Of a DNA stretch of 64,000 nt, positions 1-13,439 are shown piece after piece (within the stretch, counting starts at the first letter, position 1; every line of letters starts with the position of its first letter). The translations under genes and the position numbers were made by a program. Source of the DNA: Welwitschia mirabilis (taxonomy: Eukaryota > Gnetophyta > Gnetopsida > Welwitschiales); contig JBOZIK010000001.1 of assembly GCA_051453625.1 (NCBI GenBank), positions 203,761,295-203,825,294 of the forward strand, in the 5' to 3' direction. The notes beneath the pieces were generated by a model. The model was not told the DNA's origin, searched no databases, and worked only from the letters and a program-made list of their open reading frames with translations.

Positions 1-249
1 GATGAAGATACATGTATACTTATATTCTTTTACATTTTATGGATGGAAAAGCATAGAAAAAGGAGACGTAAATTCTACAAAAATCACAACAAATGCTATG
101 AATAATACCATTACAAATATTAAGTAAAGAAAGGATTAGGAAGACAAAGAGAAAGTTGTTTGCATGTATGATTTTAAAGCTAAAAATGCACTTTATTCTA
201 ATTTAATAATAGAAGATTTTAATACAATATCAAGTTATAATATTGCATA

Positions 250-1472
250 AGAAATTTGAAATGTTCTAGTTGGAACATATGAAGGTACATTTATTATGAA
301 ATAATCAAACTTTCTAGTATGGATGAACCAGTTTGAGAATCCCAAAATGAATCATGAAGAAGGAGTTTAGGAGTACTTCACTAGAGTTTTAAACATTGTG
401 AATGCAATATGAGGCATTGAATAATGTCTTCTATAAGAAAAGGTAATTTAAATGTTATTAGATCTCTAACCCCTGAATATAGGTCCAAAACTATAACTAT
501 GAAAAAGTTAAGGGATTTCAACATCATGAAGATAGAAGAGATATAAAGTGCTCGTACAGCATATGAAATGAATCTTATATAAGATGAAGCCTTGAAAGAA
601 AAATCCATTGCTTTTAAGACAAGTACAAGCACAAAGTATAAGTTAAAAAAAAAAGAGGAAAAGAAGATTAGAAAGAAGATGACTCTAATGGTGAAGTAAA
701 TGAGGAATTTTCACTCATCATAAAGAAAGTAAAAATATTACTTTTATGTAGGTACAATAGAAGAGATAAATTTAGAAGACCATCTAGTTTTCAAGGTAAA
801 GGTACGTCTTTTAGTAATCATTCTTTTTTATATTCTTCAAAAGTAGAATTTTAAATATATAAAGGAAGAGGACATGTTACCTCTAAATGTCCTAGGGCTA
901 ATAGAATGAAAGATAAGAAATAAAAGAAATAATTAAAGGAAAAAATATCATTCCTTCTAGGATGGTTTAATGATGAAGAAACATCTAATGATGAGAAAGC
1001 ACATTCTTCCTTCATGGCTATTGCACACTCTCAAGAATAAGATTATGAGATAGAAGAAGAGTGTGATTTAAAAAGTTAAGATAATATAGATATGAGTATT
1101 CACGAAAGGCATATTCTAATTTTTGAAGAGTTTTTTAAACTACAAAAATTATGTACTAAGAAGAAAAAATTACTTCACACTTATGAAGAAGTATATGAAA
1201 AATGAAAAAATGCTTGTATTAAATTATCCTCTAAAAATTTAGTTGTTAAAGCTGAGATTAGTAGATTAATATGTGATTTGGAGCATGAAAGATCAGCACT
1301 ATTAAATTCAAAAAGAATTAATAAAAAGTTTACCAAAGGAAATGAGACTTTGACTATAATGCTTAAGCAATGTAGAAATCCAAATGACAAAAATGGCTTG
1401 AAACACAAAGAAGTCTTAACTAGAATTTTAATTGCTTTTACTAATGAATGGAATTATAAATTAAGGTATTAA
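250..1472 (+). pseudogene. Decayed Ty1/copia gag, sirevirus-like
   Basis: Frame-jumping translation gives a copia-type gag (UBN2-like) polyprotein, the nucleocapsid precursor that packages element RNA. Seen: an EEGV-stop-EYFTRVLNIVN helix near 355-410, a RSLTPEY segment near 460, a KEKSIAFKT segment near 595, a degraded zinc knuckle near 855-900 (KGRGHVTSKCP, with the first cysteines lost), and a coiled-coil tail. The tail ends in a 64-residue uninterrupted stretch (1278-1472) carrying NDKNGLKHKE, like the conserved end of many copia gags. Several in-frame stops sit where Gln or Trp codons are expected. No protease, integrase or RT follows in the next kilobase, so this is a gag remnant cut off from its pol. 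The start may lie upstream of the visible part. Family assignment is by recognition only. Confidence 0.65.
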
Positions 1473-2155
1473 CACTAATCATTTACAAATAATATCATTT
1501 TATATTATTATCATGTAGAGGTTATTACCAATATATATGTCCAATAAAATTTAAAGATAGATATTACAATAACAATGCTAAAAGGCATAGTAAAATGATA
1601 CATATTTTTGTATAGGATAAACTAAGAAAAGTTCAGGTATCAAAATTCAAACCAATACTCCTATCACAAACTACCTTGTAAGTTACTTCCAATAATGAAA
1701 TTAAGTGTCTATTAAGAAAAACAAGAGAAGAAAAGCATTAACATGAAAACAAGGACTTGATCTAAAAGGAAATGATAATAAAACCTTATAATTTGGAAGA
1801 CATTTAAATCTATGAAGCATATAAAAAAGGACATATCATAGCATAAAAGAATTAAAAAAGACATCATGATTCAAGATATCATTGATCTACATGGCAGTGT
1901 TATCAAAAATTCTTAATTTCTAAAAGATATATAAAGTAGTGTAGGAACTTAAAGATTAGGCCTTATCTAATCATGTAAGTAAATAGATAATATCTTTTAA
2001 ATTCTTAACTTTACATTATAATTATCTTATGAGTTAAGATTATTAGTTAGATATGGTTAAAGTCAAATTATGTGCTTGCTCTTTATATTTTGAAATTGTT
2101 ATTGTTATGTTTGTAATAGTCATAGATCTTTTTAAAAAATCTAGAACTTTTGTTA
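1473..2155. other. AT-rich stretch after gag, no gene recognised
   Basis: Short + strand open pieces continue the lysine-rich character of the gag tail to about 1760. No protease, integrase or RT motif could be found. It may be the degraded gag/pol junction of the same element. Confidence 0.4.
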
Positions 2156-2413
2156 TAGATGTCTTTAATTTTTGTAGATGTCTCTAGGGGAAATGTATTA
2201 AGATTTGTAGATGTTTTAAAAGTAAATGTATTAACTTTAACAAATTTCTTCGAAAGGTAGATACATTCTTTTAACTTTTCAAAATAGACATCTTAAATCT
2301 TGTATACATCTTCAAAGTAGGAAAATTATTGACCTTTTTTTGACATTAGATGTCTTTAAGTTTGTAGACATCTACTTTTCACATTTTAGATGTCTTTTAG
2401 GTTATAGACATCT
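2156..2413. repeat. Cluster of AGATGTCT / AGACATCT motifs
   Basis: At least six full copies of TAGATGTCT or its reverse complement occur in about 260 bp (2156, 2175, 2347, 2365, 2387, 2405), with several one- or two-base variants (near 2206, 2257, 2286, 2303). The same word recurs in the LTR at 5282-5324. Clustered short palindromes are a known property of sirevirus LTRs. The sequence seen here is AT-shifted relative to the GC-rich published type, so the homology is an inference. Confidence 0.55.
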
Positions 2414-2666
2414 TAACTATACTATTATAGAAAAATAAAACACGTAAAAAACCTAGGGTTTTAACTCATTTTCAAGTTCCATTTAATAGGTACCTCCCTT
2501 AAAAGATTTCTTACACTTTATTTTCTTAGATTTCTCTGTTAAGATGTCTTAAATCTTTCAGAGATCTTAATAGTAAGAAAGAAGAGGGTTTTTCATTACA
2601 TGAGTGCATATTTTTTAATTTTTTCTTATATTTTAATTAATTTATTATTAGTTTTTTCATCTATCC

Positions 2667-4254
2667 TATAAAAATGGTTAGAATAAAGTTAGTTACTACC
2701 TTTAAAGGTAAAGAAAAAACCTTAGAATAGAAAAAATCATAATATAAATCATAGTTCTATTACAAGGTAGATGTGAAGATATATAAAACTTCCGTAAAGA
2801 ATTCTATTATTATAGAAAGAACCCTAGATTTTAGAGGAAGTGCAAAGATCCACTTATGAATTATTTCTCATAGCTTAGATGGGAAATGATTATGTAACTA
2901 AACCAAATCATTTTAAATCTTATTATAAGAGAGCTTTATTCCAATATCCATGAAATTAATGATAACATAGATGCATTTCAAATGTAGGTTAGTTTTGTTA
3001 ACTTCTTTCTCTATACAGATGATTCCACATGCTTCTAATCTTAGCTTGGTTACATTCTATAATATTTTAATTAGATAAGGTAGTTATGGCTATTGTAAAC
3101 CAATGCAGATCCTTGTTGTATATTAGTTGCTTATTAGATTAATAATAGATTTAAATTCTTATTTATGGATGAATATTATTACATTGTTTTACATGGGGTA
3201 GAATTTGAGTCACCCTTGTCTTATTAACTTTATCATTAGTAGTGTAAATATTTTAGTTCCTTAGTTTAATTACATTTGATAGAAGAACCCATTAATAAAT
3301 TTCAAAAAAAAAAAATGCATAGTAGTAGTACCATCATGTAAGGGTATAAGTAGGAGTCCTCCATAGTTTTAGAGATCCTTTTTCACTGTTGCTCATACTT
3401 CTTCATTTGTTAAAAAAGGGACTAAAATCAATTGCAAAAATAATTAGTAAAATTGATAAAAACATGTTGATATTAAAGAAATACAAGTCTACAGCAAGTA
3501 AGGATGAGTCACTAGTTAAGAGTTGGGAATACATGAGGACTTTAACATGCTCAAATTCAAAGAAGAAGTCAAAAGAATAAGAAAAAGTAGGATCTTCAAC
3601 ATCATGTGGTACAGGATATAACTCTAGTGGAGCATCTAATAGTAAATCTATAAAGAAGTCATCTAGAGATGAGGCACAGGCTTAAGGAAAGTACTAGGCT
3701 ATCATGGAGTCATAAGTAGAGGTGGCATGAAAGGATATAAGATTTTCATAATAAGGATCATAGTAAAAGATAGAGTACAATATCTTGGATGTAATACCTT
3801 TTAGTTGTTACTATCCATTTCATAAAATTCCTATTGCTATCCTTCTTAGTTACCTTTATTATGTTCCATAATCCAATCACCCCTACCTCTACCTTCTGCA
3901 CCTCCATTACATCCACCATGATCATTACCCTCTTATATAAAGCCTATTAAGTTAGAATCACTTTCCTCTATGAAGTTACCTTTACACTTTGCAAATAACA
4001 CCACTACTAGTTTCTTTGGAATGTCTATCACTCCTTAAACATATTAACATATGAGGAGACACATCTTTGAGGGCCTAGGTAAGATATCTTACTTCCCTTC
4101 TAGAAAACTCCATACTCCACCTTCCTCTTCCTCATCATTATATACTCAACCAATCTTTATCACTTATGATAGTGATGAAAGTGATGAAAAAGAACAATAC
4201 ATGCATTACATAAGTTACTTTACTCTCAATGAAGGAGAAGTTTTAGCAAATTAG
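2667..4254 (+). pseudogene. Possible accessory ORF between pol position and 3' LTR
   Basis: A + strand series of broken frames begins at a Met (MVRIKLVTTFKGKEKT) and resembles in layout the plant-transposon or env-like accessory proteins of sireviruses: a basic N-terminus, a helical middle (about 2820-3300), a lysine-rich stretch (63 open codons, 3389-3580) and a Pro/Ser-rich then acidic tail (67 open codons, 4051-4254, with PPSSSSS and DSDESDEKEQ). It lies just upstream of a polypurine tract and LTR start, where such an ORF is expected. No diagnostic catalytic motif is present. The identity is tentative, and the open pieces could be chance remnants. Confidence 0.3.
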
Positions 4255-4817
4255 TAACAAATTAATTGAATCCAATTGGATATGTTAGTAGTATTTAGTT
4301 GGGTACATTAGCTTGAAAACACCCTGTTTGACTTGACGTGCTTATCTTAAGATATTATATTAGATCCTTAAGTATCATCATTATTATTCATAATTACTCT
4401 TAATGTTTTGACACACATTGATCTTATCTATTATTTTTATCCTTGTTGTTGGCTAGCACACTCTTTGTTGAGATGTTTTTAAAATGTTATGCACTAATTA
4501 TTATTGATTGGCACATTATTAATAGAACATCCTATCTACTCAAATAGTTAACATTCTTAGATGATATTAACTAGTATCTTTGTATGGTTATTTAATTGGT
4601 CAAATGTCATAATTTTATTAATTATCTTTATGCTTTATTTAATTACTCAAATGGTATATCTTTGAGTTTTTATATATTTTTCAAGTGATTAATACCATTT
4701 TTTTTTCAATACTATTTCAAACATTGATTATGTCCATTTCTCTAAAATATAAATATCTAATTTTAGTTGATTGAATTAAATCATACTAACAAGATTCGCC
4801 AAGTTTTAAACATCATC

Positions 4818-4831
4818 AAAAAGGAGGATAT
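4818..4831 (+). other. Polypurine tract of the sirevirus-like element
   Basis: The purine run AAAAAGGAGGA is followed by TTATTGGTAAATC. This closely matches the plant copia arrangement in which a purine tract is followed directly by an LTR starting TGTTGG, here with G changed to A in the second base. It sets the + orientation and the LTR start at about 4832. Confidence 0.6.
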
Positions 4832-6190
4832 TATTGGTAAATCTAGTTTTAATGATTCTACTTATCAAATTGTTTTGTGTCATTGTGTAAGATAGGTCAT
4901 ACAAATATAATCAGACCTTAATAAGCATTAGACAATGATGGATCTTTAAAGAAAATATCTTACAAAAAGGATTAGTTATTGATAAGCAAAATCAATATTT
5001 TAAATACATCTAGAAAATTGAATATGTCTCTAGTAAAGGTATTCAAGAAATTAAAGATTTCTTAGATGTACTAGAATTCAAGTTGAAACTAACACAAATG
5101 AAGATATCTATATGTTTAAATACATCTATATTAAGGTAAAATAGGTAACAAAGTCAGTTTGGATCTCAACTAATATCTTACATTTCAAGTGAGCTATCAA
5201 CTTATACATCACAAATTCATGATCAAGAGGCTCAAAAATTATACAAATCAAGTTTCATCAAAATCTAGACAAGTTCACTAAAGATGTCTACAAGATGAAG
5301 ACATCTGTAAATGTAAAGACATCTTGAACTAAAGCTTATATTAATGAAAAATGAAGATACACATTCAATGCCTAGACATTTTTTATCCATTTCATGTTGG
5401 TTGAAAGCCAAATGGCTATCTTTCAAGATTAAATGAGTAGGTTCTCTTCAATCATATAAAGACTCGATGTTACAAAACAAATTAAAAAGAAGATCTTAAT
5501 ACTTTAGTGAACAAATAGCTCTTAAATTTTTAGCACATAATAATTAGATAAAATAAAAAACAAAGAATGCATTGGTTATTACAACATCTTATGAAGGATT
5601 AATGGCATCATTTGTAAAGGATCTAATATTGTCTATATCATTCATTCATGAATTCCTCATTATCACATCATTCATCTACACTCATGATGATAATGATAAT
5701 AAGTAATTCAAACTCTTCGTTAAAGATACATCTTTATGCTTGTTGTTATTATATTTGTAGTACTTACTTTATTATACTATCTTATTGTTGAATATTATTG
5801 TATGTTCATTATTGAATTAAACTCATTATAAGATAATCCTTATATGGGTGTGCATTTCAGATAGTACCTGTGAGCACTTACTTTATTGCAAGTTTATAAT
5901 GTACTTATGAAAATCATTATTTCCTTAAGAGGATCCCTATGGAAAATAAAGTGTTATATTATCAGAATACTCTTATTACTATAAGGTTTTTGGTGTGTCT
6001 ATAAAAACTACTATTTCCCTAGGAGGAAGAGAGTATTGCTTTATAAGGAGACTTTCACTTATTGTAAGGTTGCGGATGTACCAAAAAACCACTATTTTCT
6101 TACAAGCCAAGAATATCTAGGGGTGTGAGTAGAAGATACCATCTATGTGTGGATGTATTCAAGTTAGAAAAATGCATTGTTTTGGTAAGG
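4832..6190 (+). mobile_element. 3' LTR of sirevirus-like Ty1/copia element (end approximate)
   Basis: The LTR starts after the polypurine tract at 4818 and contains AGATGTCT/AGACATCT palindromic words (5282-5324). In its last third it has a degenerate direct repeat of about 80-90 bp. The right end was placed near 6190 because the repeat structure stops there; no clear CA end was seen. No matching 5' LTR lies in the window. The purine tract supports the left end well and the right end is weak. Confidence 0.5.
5876..6118. repeat. Three degenerate direct repeats in the LTR
   Basis: Three units (about 5876-5945, 5968-6035, 6050-6118) share a core of a CTTATT-type start, then AAGGTTTTGGATGTAC-like sequence, then AAAACCACTATTTCCTTAGGAGG-like words. 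Spacing is about 80-90 bp. They lie near the LTR 3' end, where R/U5 would be. Confidence 0.5.
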
Positions 6191-9100
6191 TTTTTTTTAT
6201 GATTTATTATTTTATTACTAGTTTATGTTTTTTCTTTTTTTAATAATTTTTGTAATGTTTTAAAACTCATTCATCCCTTTTCTATGAGTTCAACAATCCT
6301 TACTACCCATCCTTATATCCTTTACCTTAAATGCATTCTTAATTATTTTAGCCCTTTACCTAATTTTTATCTCACTTTAGTTGTTCTCTTTTAACTATTG
6401 ACTCATAAGTTAATTATTTTAACCTATTTTAGAGTAATATTCATTATTATTTCTAATTTATATAATTCTAAAAAACCCTTGAGATTTCATATTTGAATGG
6501 TTAAGTTTAATGTCTTAATCCTTTCATTTTTTTTACTTTAATTAGGTCATCCACTTATATCATGTAGAAAGATTCTTATAAAATTAATCTTTACTTTAGT
6601 AAAATATCCCTTTGGAAACAAAATTTATTATCATGCAAAATCCAAATCTTTTGAATCTTTTACTAAATAAACTCACTTTTATTAAAAGATAAAACTTACT
6701 CTATCTAATTTATTTTCCTTGATCTTAAATCTTTGAAACCTCTTCTAGCCTCTATGAACTATATTTTAACAAATTCTAATCCTTATATTTTATTTCTTAT
6801 TTAAAAAATCAATTATCATGTAAGTCACCTCAATGAAGATGATAGACGAGCATTTTCTACCATTATCCTAGAGTAAAAATTGATTAAAAAAAGATTGGTC
6901 ACTTAAGTTTCCATTGTTTGACATAATCATTTTATGGGCTTCCTCCTTCAATGACTAAATTAGATCCACATCCTATCCCATTTTCTTTCTATTTTCTTAC
7001 CATTCTTTAATTTTTTCTATTACTCTCTAATTTTTCACCTATTAACACTTAGTCACACCTTCACTGACCTATCTTTTAACACTAGTTTAACATGGATTTG
7101 GCACTCCAAAATTAAATTTTTTAGTATTTTATAGAAATAAGATGTCTTTTTATAATTATCATTTCATTTTTACACATTTCTTTCATTTTAGAACCTTTTG
7201 AGATGTGGCATTTATATGCCACTATCTATTTGTTATCATTATTATTCTAATTCAAATGGTTCATAATTTTACCCCATGTTTTATGAGATATTAGTAATTT
7301 AGCTTGAATCCATTTGACACTAGAGTTTTTGGTAAAAATTTATATTTTCCTCTCATTTTAGAATAAAATTATGCAAATGTATAAGTCAAAATTCTCATCT
7401 CGATGCACTCTCCCTTTAAACCATCTCGAGATTTTCATTTTTCACTTTAATTTTACATAATAAGTACCATGCTTCTATCCCTTTCATGCCATTTTTTAAG
7501 AAATATATGTATAATTATTTTTTCTTTACTTTCATGAAATTAAAAACCAATTTGTTCATTTTCATGGAGGTAGGAGATATATCATGATTTTTTAGTAGAA
7601 ATTTTAACTTGAGTGAGTAAATTTTTTGTGTATATCACTATTTTTTAGTGATATTATGAGATGAGTTTTATATCATATTTTTTATTGGTATACATATTTC
7701 ACATATCTTTTTAGTAGATTACAAACTTATGCTCAGGCCAGACAAGCAGTTAAGGATGATACTTCATCTGAGGTTAAGTCTCATTCTTGTCTAATTTTAT
7801 CATCAATAGTTGAGGAGGGATGGAGAAATGAGTTTCATAGGGATATATCTAAGGCCATATTTCATGCCATCATCAAGCTAGAAATACAATTTAGGGACTT
7901 TATTTAGAGGAAAATATAGAGGTTAACTAAAGACTTATAGATCTCTAGCTATGATGGTTCTTAAATTCTCATAGATTAATAAGGGCTTATCTCATCATGA
8001 GGCTTAACATTTTTTTTCTTTTTTGTTTGGACATGAAAAAAAATAAATTCATGTGGCATTTGTTATGCCTTACCCTATACATGATCTCAAATCTAGTATT
8101 CTTTGTAGTAGTTTCATCATTAGTGAGTGCACTTTAATTTATGATTAGATTTACTTTATTTTTCATCTCTCATTTAACTAAGATCATTGATTATGAGATA
8201 CTATTTTCTAAATATTTATTTTAACTTATTTATTATATTTATTCCTTAACTTTTTATGTAGGATTTATATGATTAGTATGCTAATAGATGATATTTTTAA
8301 TGCTTTCTTATTATTTTTTTATATATCATCATAAGATATAAATTTCTCTTACTTATGGTTTATTACATTTTAAATTTATAGTGAATAATTTATTACTTGT
8401 ATAGAAAACTAAGTTATACCTTGTGAATTATCTCTTACTTAGCTAAGATTTGAAAGGAGATTTCTTATGTATAGTTATTGTCCATTTTTAAGAAGAGATA
8501 ATGAATTAATTAAATACCTTTTTAATTACTCTTTAGATCCTTCTTATACTCAAATATATCTATAAGCCTTTTATTACTTCTTATAATCTCTAATTTTCCT
8601 TTATAATTTTAATAAGAGATTAACAATAAGGTTTACCTATTCTATAGTAAAAGCCTTAATTTCTTAATTAAAATTGTAATCTATACCTTGATCACTAGCC
8701 CAGATACTCCAAAAATCTTAATCTATTATATAAATTAAGGTGTATTACCTAGATAAATTTCTATCTAAAGTAATGAAATGAAAATAAAAATTAAGAATAA
8801 ATATAACTTTAGAAACTATAGAGTAAGAGATAGAAATAGTAATTCCCTTTACCTTGGTTTAAAAAGTTTTCTCTTTCATATAGCAAAAACATATTATTAT
8901 AGAACTCCTTAACCTTATTCAAGAAGTTAATATTTCCTATTTATTAAAGGAAAGATAGTATTATGAAAAATCATGAAATGTCACTTCTATAGTAAATTTT
9001 TTAAAAAAATCCTAGACATCTTAATGAAAGCTCTTAAATGCAACTATGAAAAATGAAGGATGATTCTTAAAAAGTGACAAAACCTATATTCAACTTACAA

Positions 9101-12100
9101 ATGAGGTAAGTAATAAGGATGCTTTCTATTTAATAGGATAAGATCTTGATTTCAGAATAAATATTCATATATAGTATAATCTTAAGGTGATGAAGCCTAA
9201 ACTTTTGATAAATAAGCTACTAGAAGTGATCGTTTCTTATTATTAAAGTATAATACTATATTTATAGGTATTTTTATACTTTTTAAGAGATAAGAGTATT
9301 AAATAATTAATGAGTACAAAATAATGCATTTCAATCTAACTTTAAGGAGATTCATGATGATCATGATTAGGAGGTTAAGATTTAAGAGAAAATTGCAAAT
9401 CATGGAATACTCTATCAACTTATTAGCTCTATGATGATTCATGATTCATTTTTCACCATCATAGTTCATCCACTTTCTCATGTGATGATTTAAAATTTTT
9501 TTAAATGAAATGCATGATATTAAAGCATACCAGGTTACATTACCTTGGAAACTTGCATTCTAGAACTATAATCTACTCATTTTTCCATTTTTTAATTTTT
9601 GGTAGTTACACTAATTATGTGTTATTCTACAATGTCATTTCCTCATGTAAATTGATATTGTAGTACCATGTAATTGTTCTTAATATTAGGACAAATCACA
9701 TAGAGAAATTCATAATTTATGATAAATTATTCTGTTGAACTTAATTCTAGTGCATCTATAAAGACCTTTCACAATTCCAAGCTAGAAATTATGCTATATC
9801 AAATCAAATATATGCTATTTAACTTATTTTATTTCATTTTCATGCTTTGAAAGGAATTTTTACCCATATCTCTATGTCATTTCTTCTCTTATAAGTTGAT
9901 CTGTTCTCTTACAAGTTAATATTCTTTCTATATTATCTTTGTAGGCCTTCTCCATTTATCATCTTCATTCACTGTAATAATATACTTTCATTTTAATTCT
10001 CTAATATTCTCTTGCAATCCATTTTCCATTCCATTCCCCTCATTTTCCATCTACTCGAAGGGCATTGTAAGGTGATGAAGTGCATGTGAACAACTAGTAA
10101 AGGAAAATGAGAAATTATTAAATCTTATAAGCATTTAAAATGAAGAATAATGTAAAGTGTTGTGATTACATCTAAAACTAATAAGTATTATTTTCATTTA
10201 TGTTTCTATGCCTATGTTTACATGATTTCTTCATTTTTATTATGCATTTCTTTTAATTTAATTAAACTTATTATTGCATGTTGCATATTTAGTGCTAATA
10301 AAATTTTAGAATATTTAGTATCTATCATAATATAGTTGGTGGCTCTATTTTAAATAAAGCATGCATTTTATTCTTTTTCTTTCTTCTTTCCTCCATTCTT
10401 CTAATTTCTATTTCATTTCCTCATAATTTCATCTTTCTTCTTAAGGAATAGATGATAAATTCTTATTTTCTTCTTTTTAATATCATGAATTTAGGATGTA
10501 TGTATTTAATTTACTAAATTCAAAAATTAAGGTTATTTATTTTTGCATAAGTTACTTTCTCTTTTCCTGTTTTCTCAAGTTGAAGTAAAACTAGTGAATT
10601 TTCATGATTGTTTTAACGATAAATTAATTTTTGAGACTCCAATTAATTTACAATTTTGTATTATTAAATTCCTTCCATTATAGAAACTATCATGCTTAAT
10701 AATGTAAAACCAAAATTTATCCTCTAAGATTCCATTTTTAACAATTTTAAATTAAATTATAGTTTACCTAGAAGTTTTTTGAATTAGTAAAATCTTAATT
10801 TTTCTAATTTTTCATGGTGATTTTTAAGTCTTTATCATTATTTTTTTTAGAAAGATAAAATAGATCTTGCCATATGTTCTTTAATTACTTTAAAAATATG
10901 AAATTAATTTTTATCAAGTTATCTAGTTTCTTTAATGGTTGAAGTAGTCTTAGCTATAATTTTTGCATTTTTTTTAGAAATTCTATTTCTCATTAATTTT
11001 AATCTATCCTTCTTTATCTTGAAGTTTTTATTCTAGAAACTTGTTTTAATACATATTCTATTTACTTGAATTCTTTTGAAAAATCCTAAGTCCATTCTTT
11101 AAAGTGTGTTTCCTCTCTTTCTCCCTTCTCTCTTTCTTCTTATCAACATGTTATGAAATTTACTATGTTTTATCTTGATAGAATAGCATTTACATAATGA
11201 TTTTTGATCAATTACTGGTTAATCTAGTGTATAGTTACATTACTTTTATAATTCATTTAAATCTTAATTAATAGTTATCTTTTAATTCAAATTCATTAAA
11301 TTTTAGCAAAAATATTATTAAATTCAAATGGTTTGTTATGTTGATTATAAGAATTGTGTTTTCAAAGTGCTTTTCTTTAATTCTAAATTATTTTATAATC
11401 AATATGTAATATACTAATACATTTAAATGACTTATTTATATTCATTTTACAATATTAATATTAAATTTTTCAAGGAAAATTATTTTTCTTAATAGTGAGT
11501 TAAGTTAGATTAATTATTTTAACTCTTGTAATCATTCATTTGAGTTATAAATGATCTTTATAATGATAGTGAATCTTTATTAAATATTATTTCTTTATCA
11601 TTTATTACATTTATTTTTTTCATTTCTTGTGAAATTTATCTCTTCACACATGTAGGTCTTGAGGCTTACTATATATCATGTGTTTTAATTAGGTGAATAT
11701 TGCTTAAGAATAGTTGTTTTATCATATAAATTGACAGTTTGATAGGATAATATGGAATATTTTTTAAAATTTGTTCTAATTTATATTAGTATAATACTCA
11801 TGTTATTCCATTATATATGTAGGTTAATTTATGAAATTTACTTATGTTTTATTTCTTTTCATTGAGTTAAATTATTACGTTAAGTACATAATTCTTTTTG
11901 TAATGGCTTGGAATGTGATATCATTGTTTTAAACATTTATTTTTTACTTTAATCATAAGTTTTATATTTCATATATGAAAGATTTATTTTTGAGTATTAA
12001 TAAATTATTTAAAATTCATGGTTTAGATTTTTTTATAATGTAGATCAAGTCTTAAGTTTGAATTTCTATTTCTTGATATAAAAGAAATGACCATGCACTA

Positions 12101-12419
12101 TAAATGAGGATTAGATTTTTTTTAAAGGTCAATGTTAAATTTTAAAAAAATAGATGAAAACCCTGATTTTAAAATGAGGTGAAATTTTATTTATCATCTA
12201 ATATTCAAGATTAATCCTTTTATTTAACGTAATAACTAATAATTTCCCATATAATTTTAAGACTAATCATAAGAGTTAATTATATTATGTACTTAGCTTA
12301 TGTCTACCCTAAATCATTGAAATAATTCACTTGTACTATTTGCAATTAGGTATGATTCCTAATTAAATTATTTTCTAGGGTAGAGTTCTTTATTCTATTA
12401 AAAATATAAAATAAAGTAA
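6191..12419. other. AT-rich repeat-like DNA without a recognised gene
   Basis: About 6.2 kb of low-complexity, T-rich + strand sequence. No domain motif, tRNA, tandem array or clear terminal repeat was seen on either strand. One open + strand stretch at 7714-7914 is listed separately. The region is probably older transposon debris and forms the left flank of the large nest. Confidence 0.5.
7714..7914 (+). other. Open coding-like stretch, unidentified
   Basis: About 66 codons are open on + (starting LQTYAQARQAVKDD and ending EIQFRDFI before TAG). The composition is balanced, amphipathic and protein-like, unlike the surrounding sequence, with Trp and Cys residues and a regular charge pattern. 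There is no start codon in a good context and no recognised family. It could be an exon or gag fragment of a lost element. Confidence 0.25.
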
Positions 12420-12424
12420 ATAAG
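12420..12424. repeat. Left target-site duplication of element A (ATAAG)
   Basis: ATAAG directly precedes the 5' LTR and is identical to 57562-57566 after the 3' LTR. Confidence 0.75.
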
Positions 12425-13273
12425 TAATGAATTATTAGTTCTTATAATATTTGATCTTAATGTTATATAAGATGTTATAATGTTTACTTTATTTATGCAA
12501 GTTAAATAACTAATCTATTAATTGTATAGAAATGATAATAGAAAGAAGAGGAAAAGAGATATGTTATAGTTGAAAGTCAGTTACATTACAAGAGCTAATG
12601 ATGGCACCTAAAGAACTAGAGTCTATTATTTAACAAACACCTTGTATAAAGAAAGAAGAAAAAGGGAACTGAAGGGATCTTTTTGGTTTCCAAAAAGAAC
12701 TCTTAAAAAAGACTTTAAAATAAGAATATTATCTAGAGAACTCTTGGAAAAGGCTTTAGAACAAGAAGAAAATTCAGAGAGAATAGTCGAAAAGCATAGT
12801 TCTGTCTAGATGTATCCAAAAGGGCAGTAACACTTTTAGTATGTTGGTTAAAATATCAGTATTATATGGTTTTCATAAAATATAAAAAGAGTTCATGTAT
12901 CTCTTTCTTACTCTTAGTATTAATTTAGCTAGAAAGTCAAAATTAAGATTATGTGTTGGTTAGAAATAAATAGGATATGTTTTAATCGATGATATTTATG
13001 CTTAATTTATTTTTCTATAGTTATATATATGTGTATAAATATATCTATATAAGTCTATCAGAACACAATTTTTCAAGAACAAGAATTCTTGGAAAAAGGT
13101 TGTATCTTGATGACAAAGAACTTTATTTTTTAATAATATTAGAATATATCTTAATAATTCTCTAAATGATTGAAGTCTGTGGTAATTATAGCTTATTATT
13201 TTTAGTTTTTAATTTATATCTTTTTAATATTTTTTCTTTTAAGTTTTAATTTGTACAAAGAATAGATTCGTCA
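12425..13273 (+). repeat. 5' LTR of element A
   Basis: It aligns with 56903-57561 from TAATGAATTATTAG (partner TGATGAGTTGTTAG) to GATTCGTCA (partner AAACTTGTCA). Shared landmarks include TTAATGTTATATAA, TTGTATAGAAATGATA, TTGTATAAAGAAAGAAGAAA and CAGTAA/TAGTAATACTTTTA. This copy is 849 bp against 659 bp. It holds an extra AT-rich block around 12880-13120 that is missing from the partner, or was deleted there. The ends fit the TG..CA rule, with the second base of this copy mutated to A. Confidence 0.8.
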
Positions 13274-13293
13274 TTTTGATGCTAGAAGGAGGA
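13274..13293 (+). other. Primer-binding site of element A
   Basis: Directly after the LTR: TTTTGATGCTAGAAGGAGGA. This resembles the TGGCGCTAGAAGGAGG primer-binding sequence I recall from Tat-lineage elements, with GC to AT changes. It supports + orientation. The tRNA identity was not checked. Confidence 0.55.
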
Positions 13294-13439
13294 CATTCTA
13301 ATGTTTTTTTTAAAGATTACCATAATGAAGGCCTTAGTGACAAAAGATAGTAAAGGGAGATGGAGGGTTGAGAAAGGAAGGTATATTTAAAATTCTAAAT
13401 AATACAAATTAGATGAATAAATTAACATTTAAATTAGGA

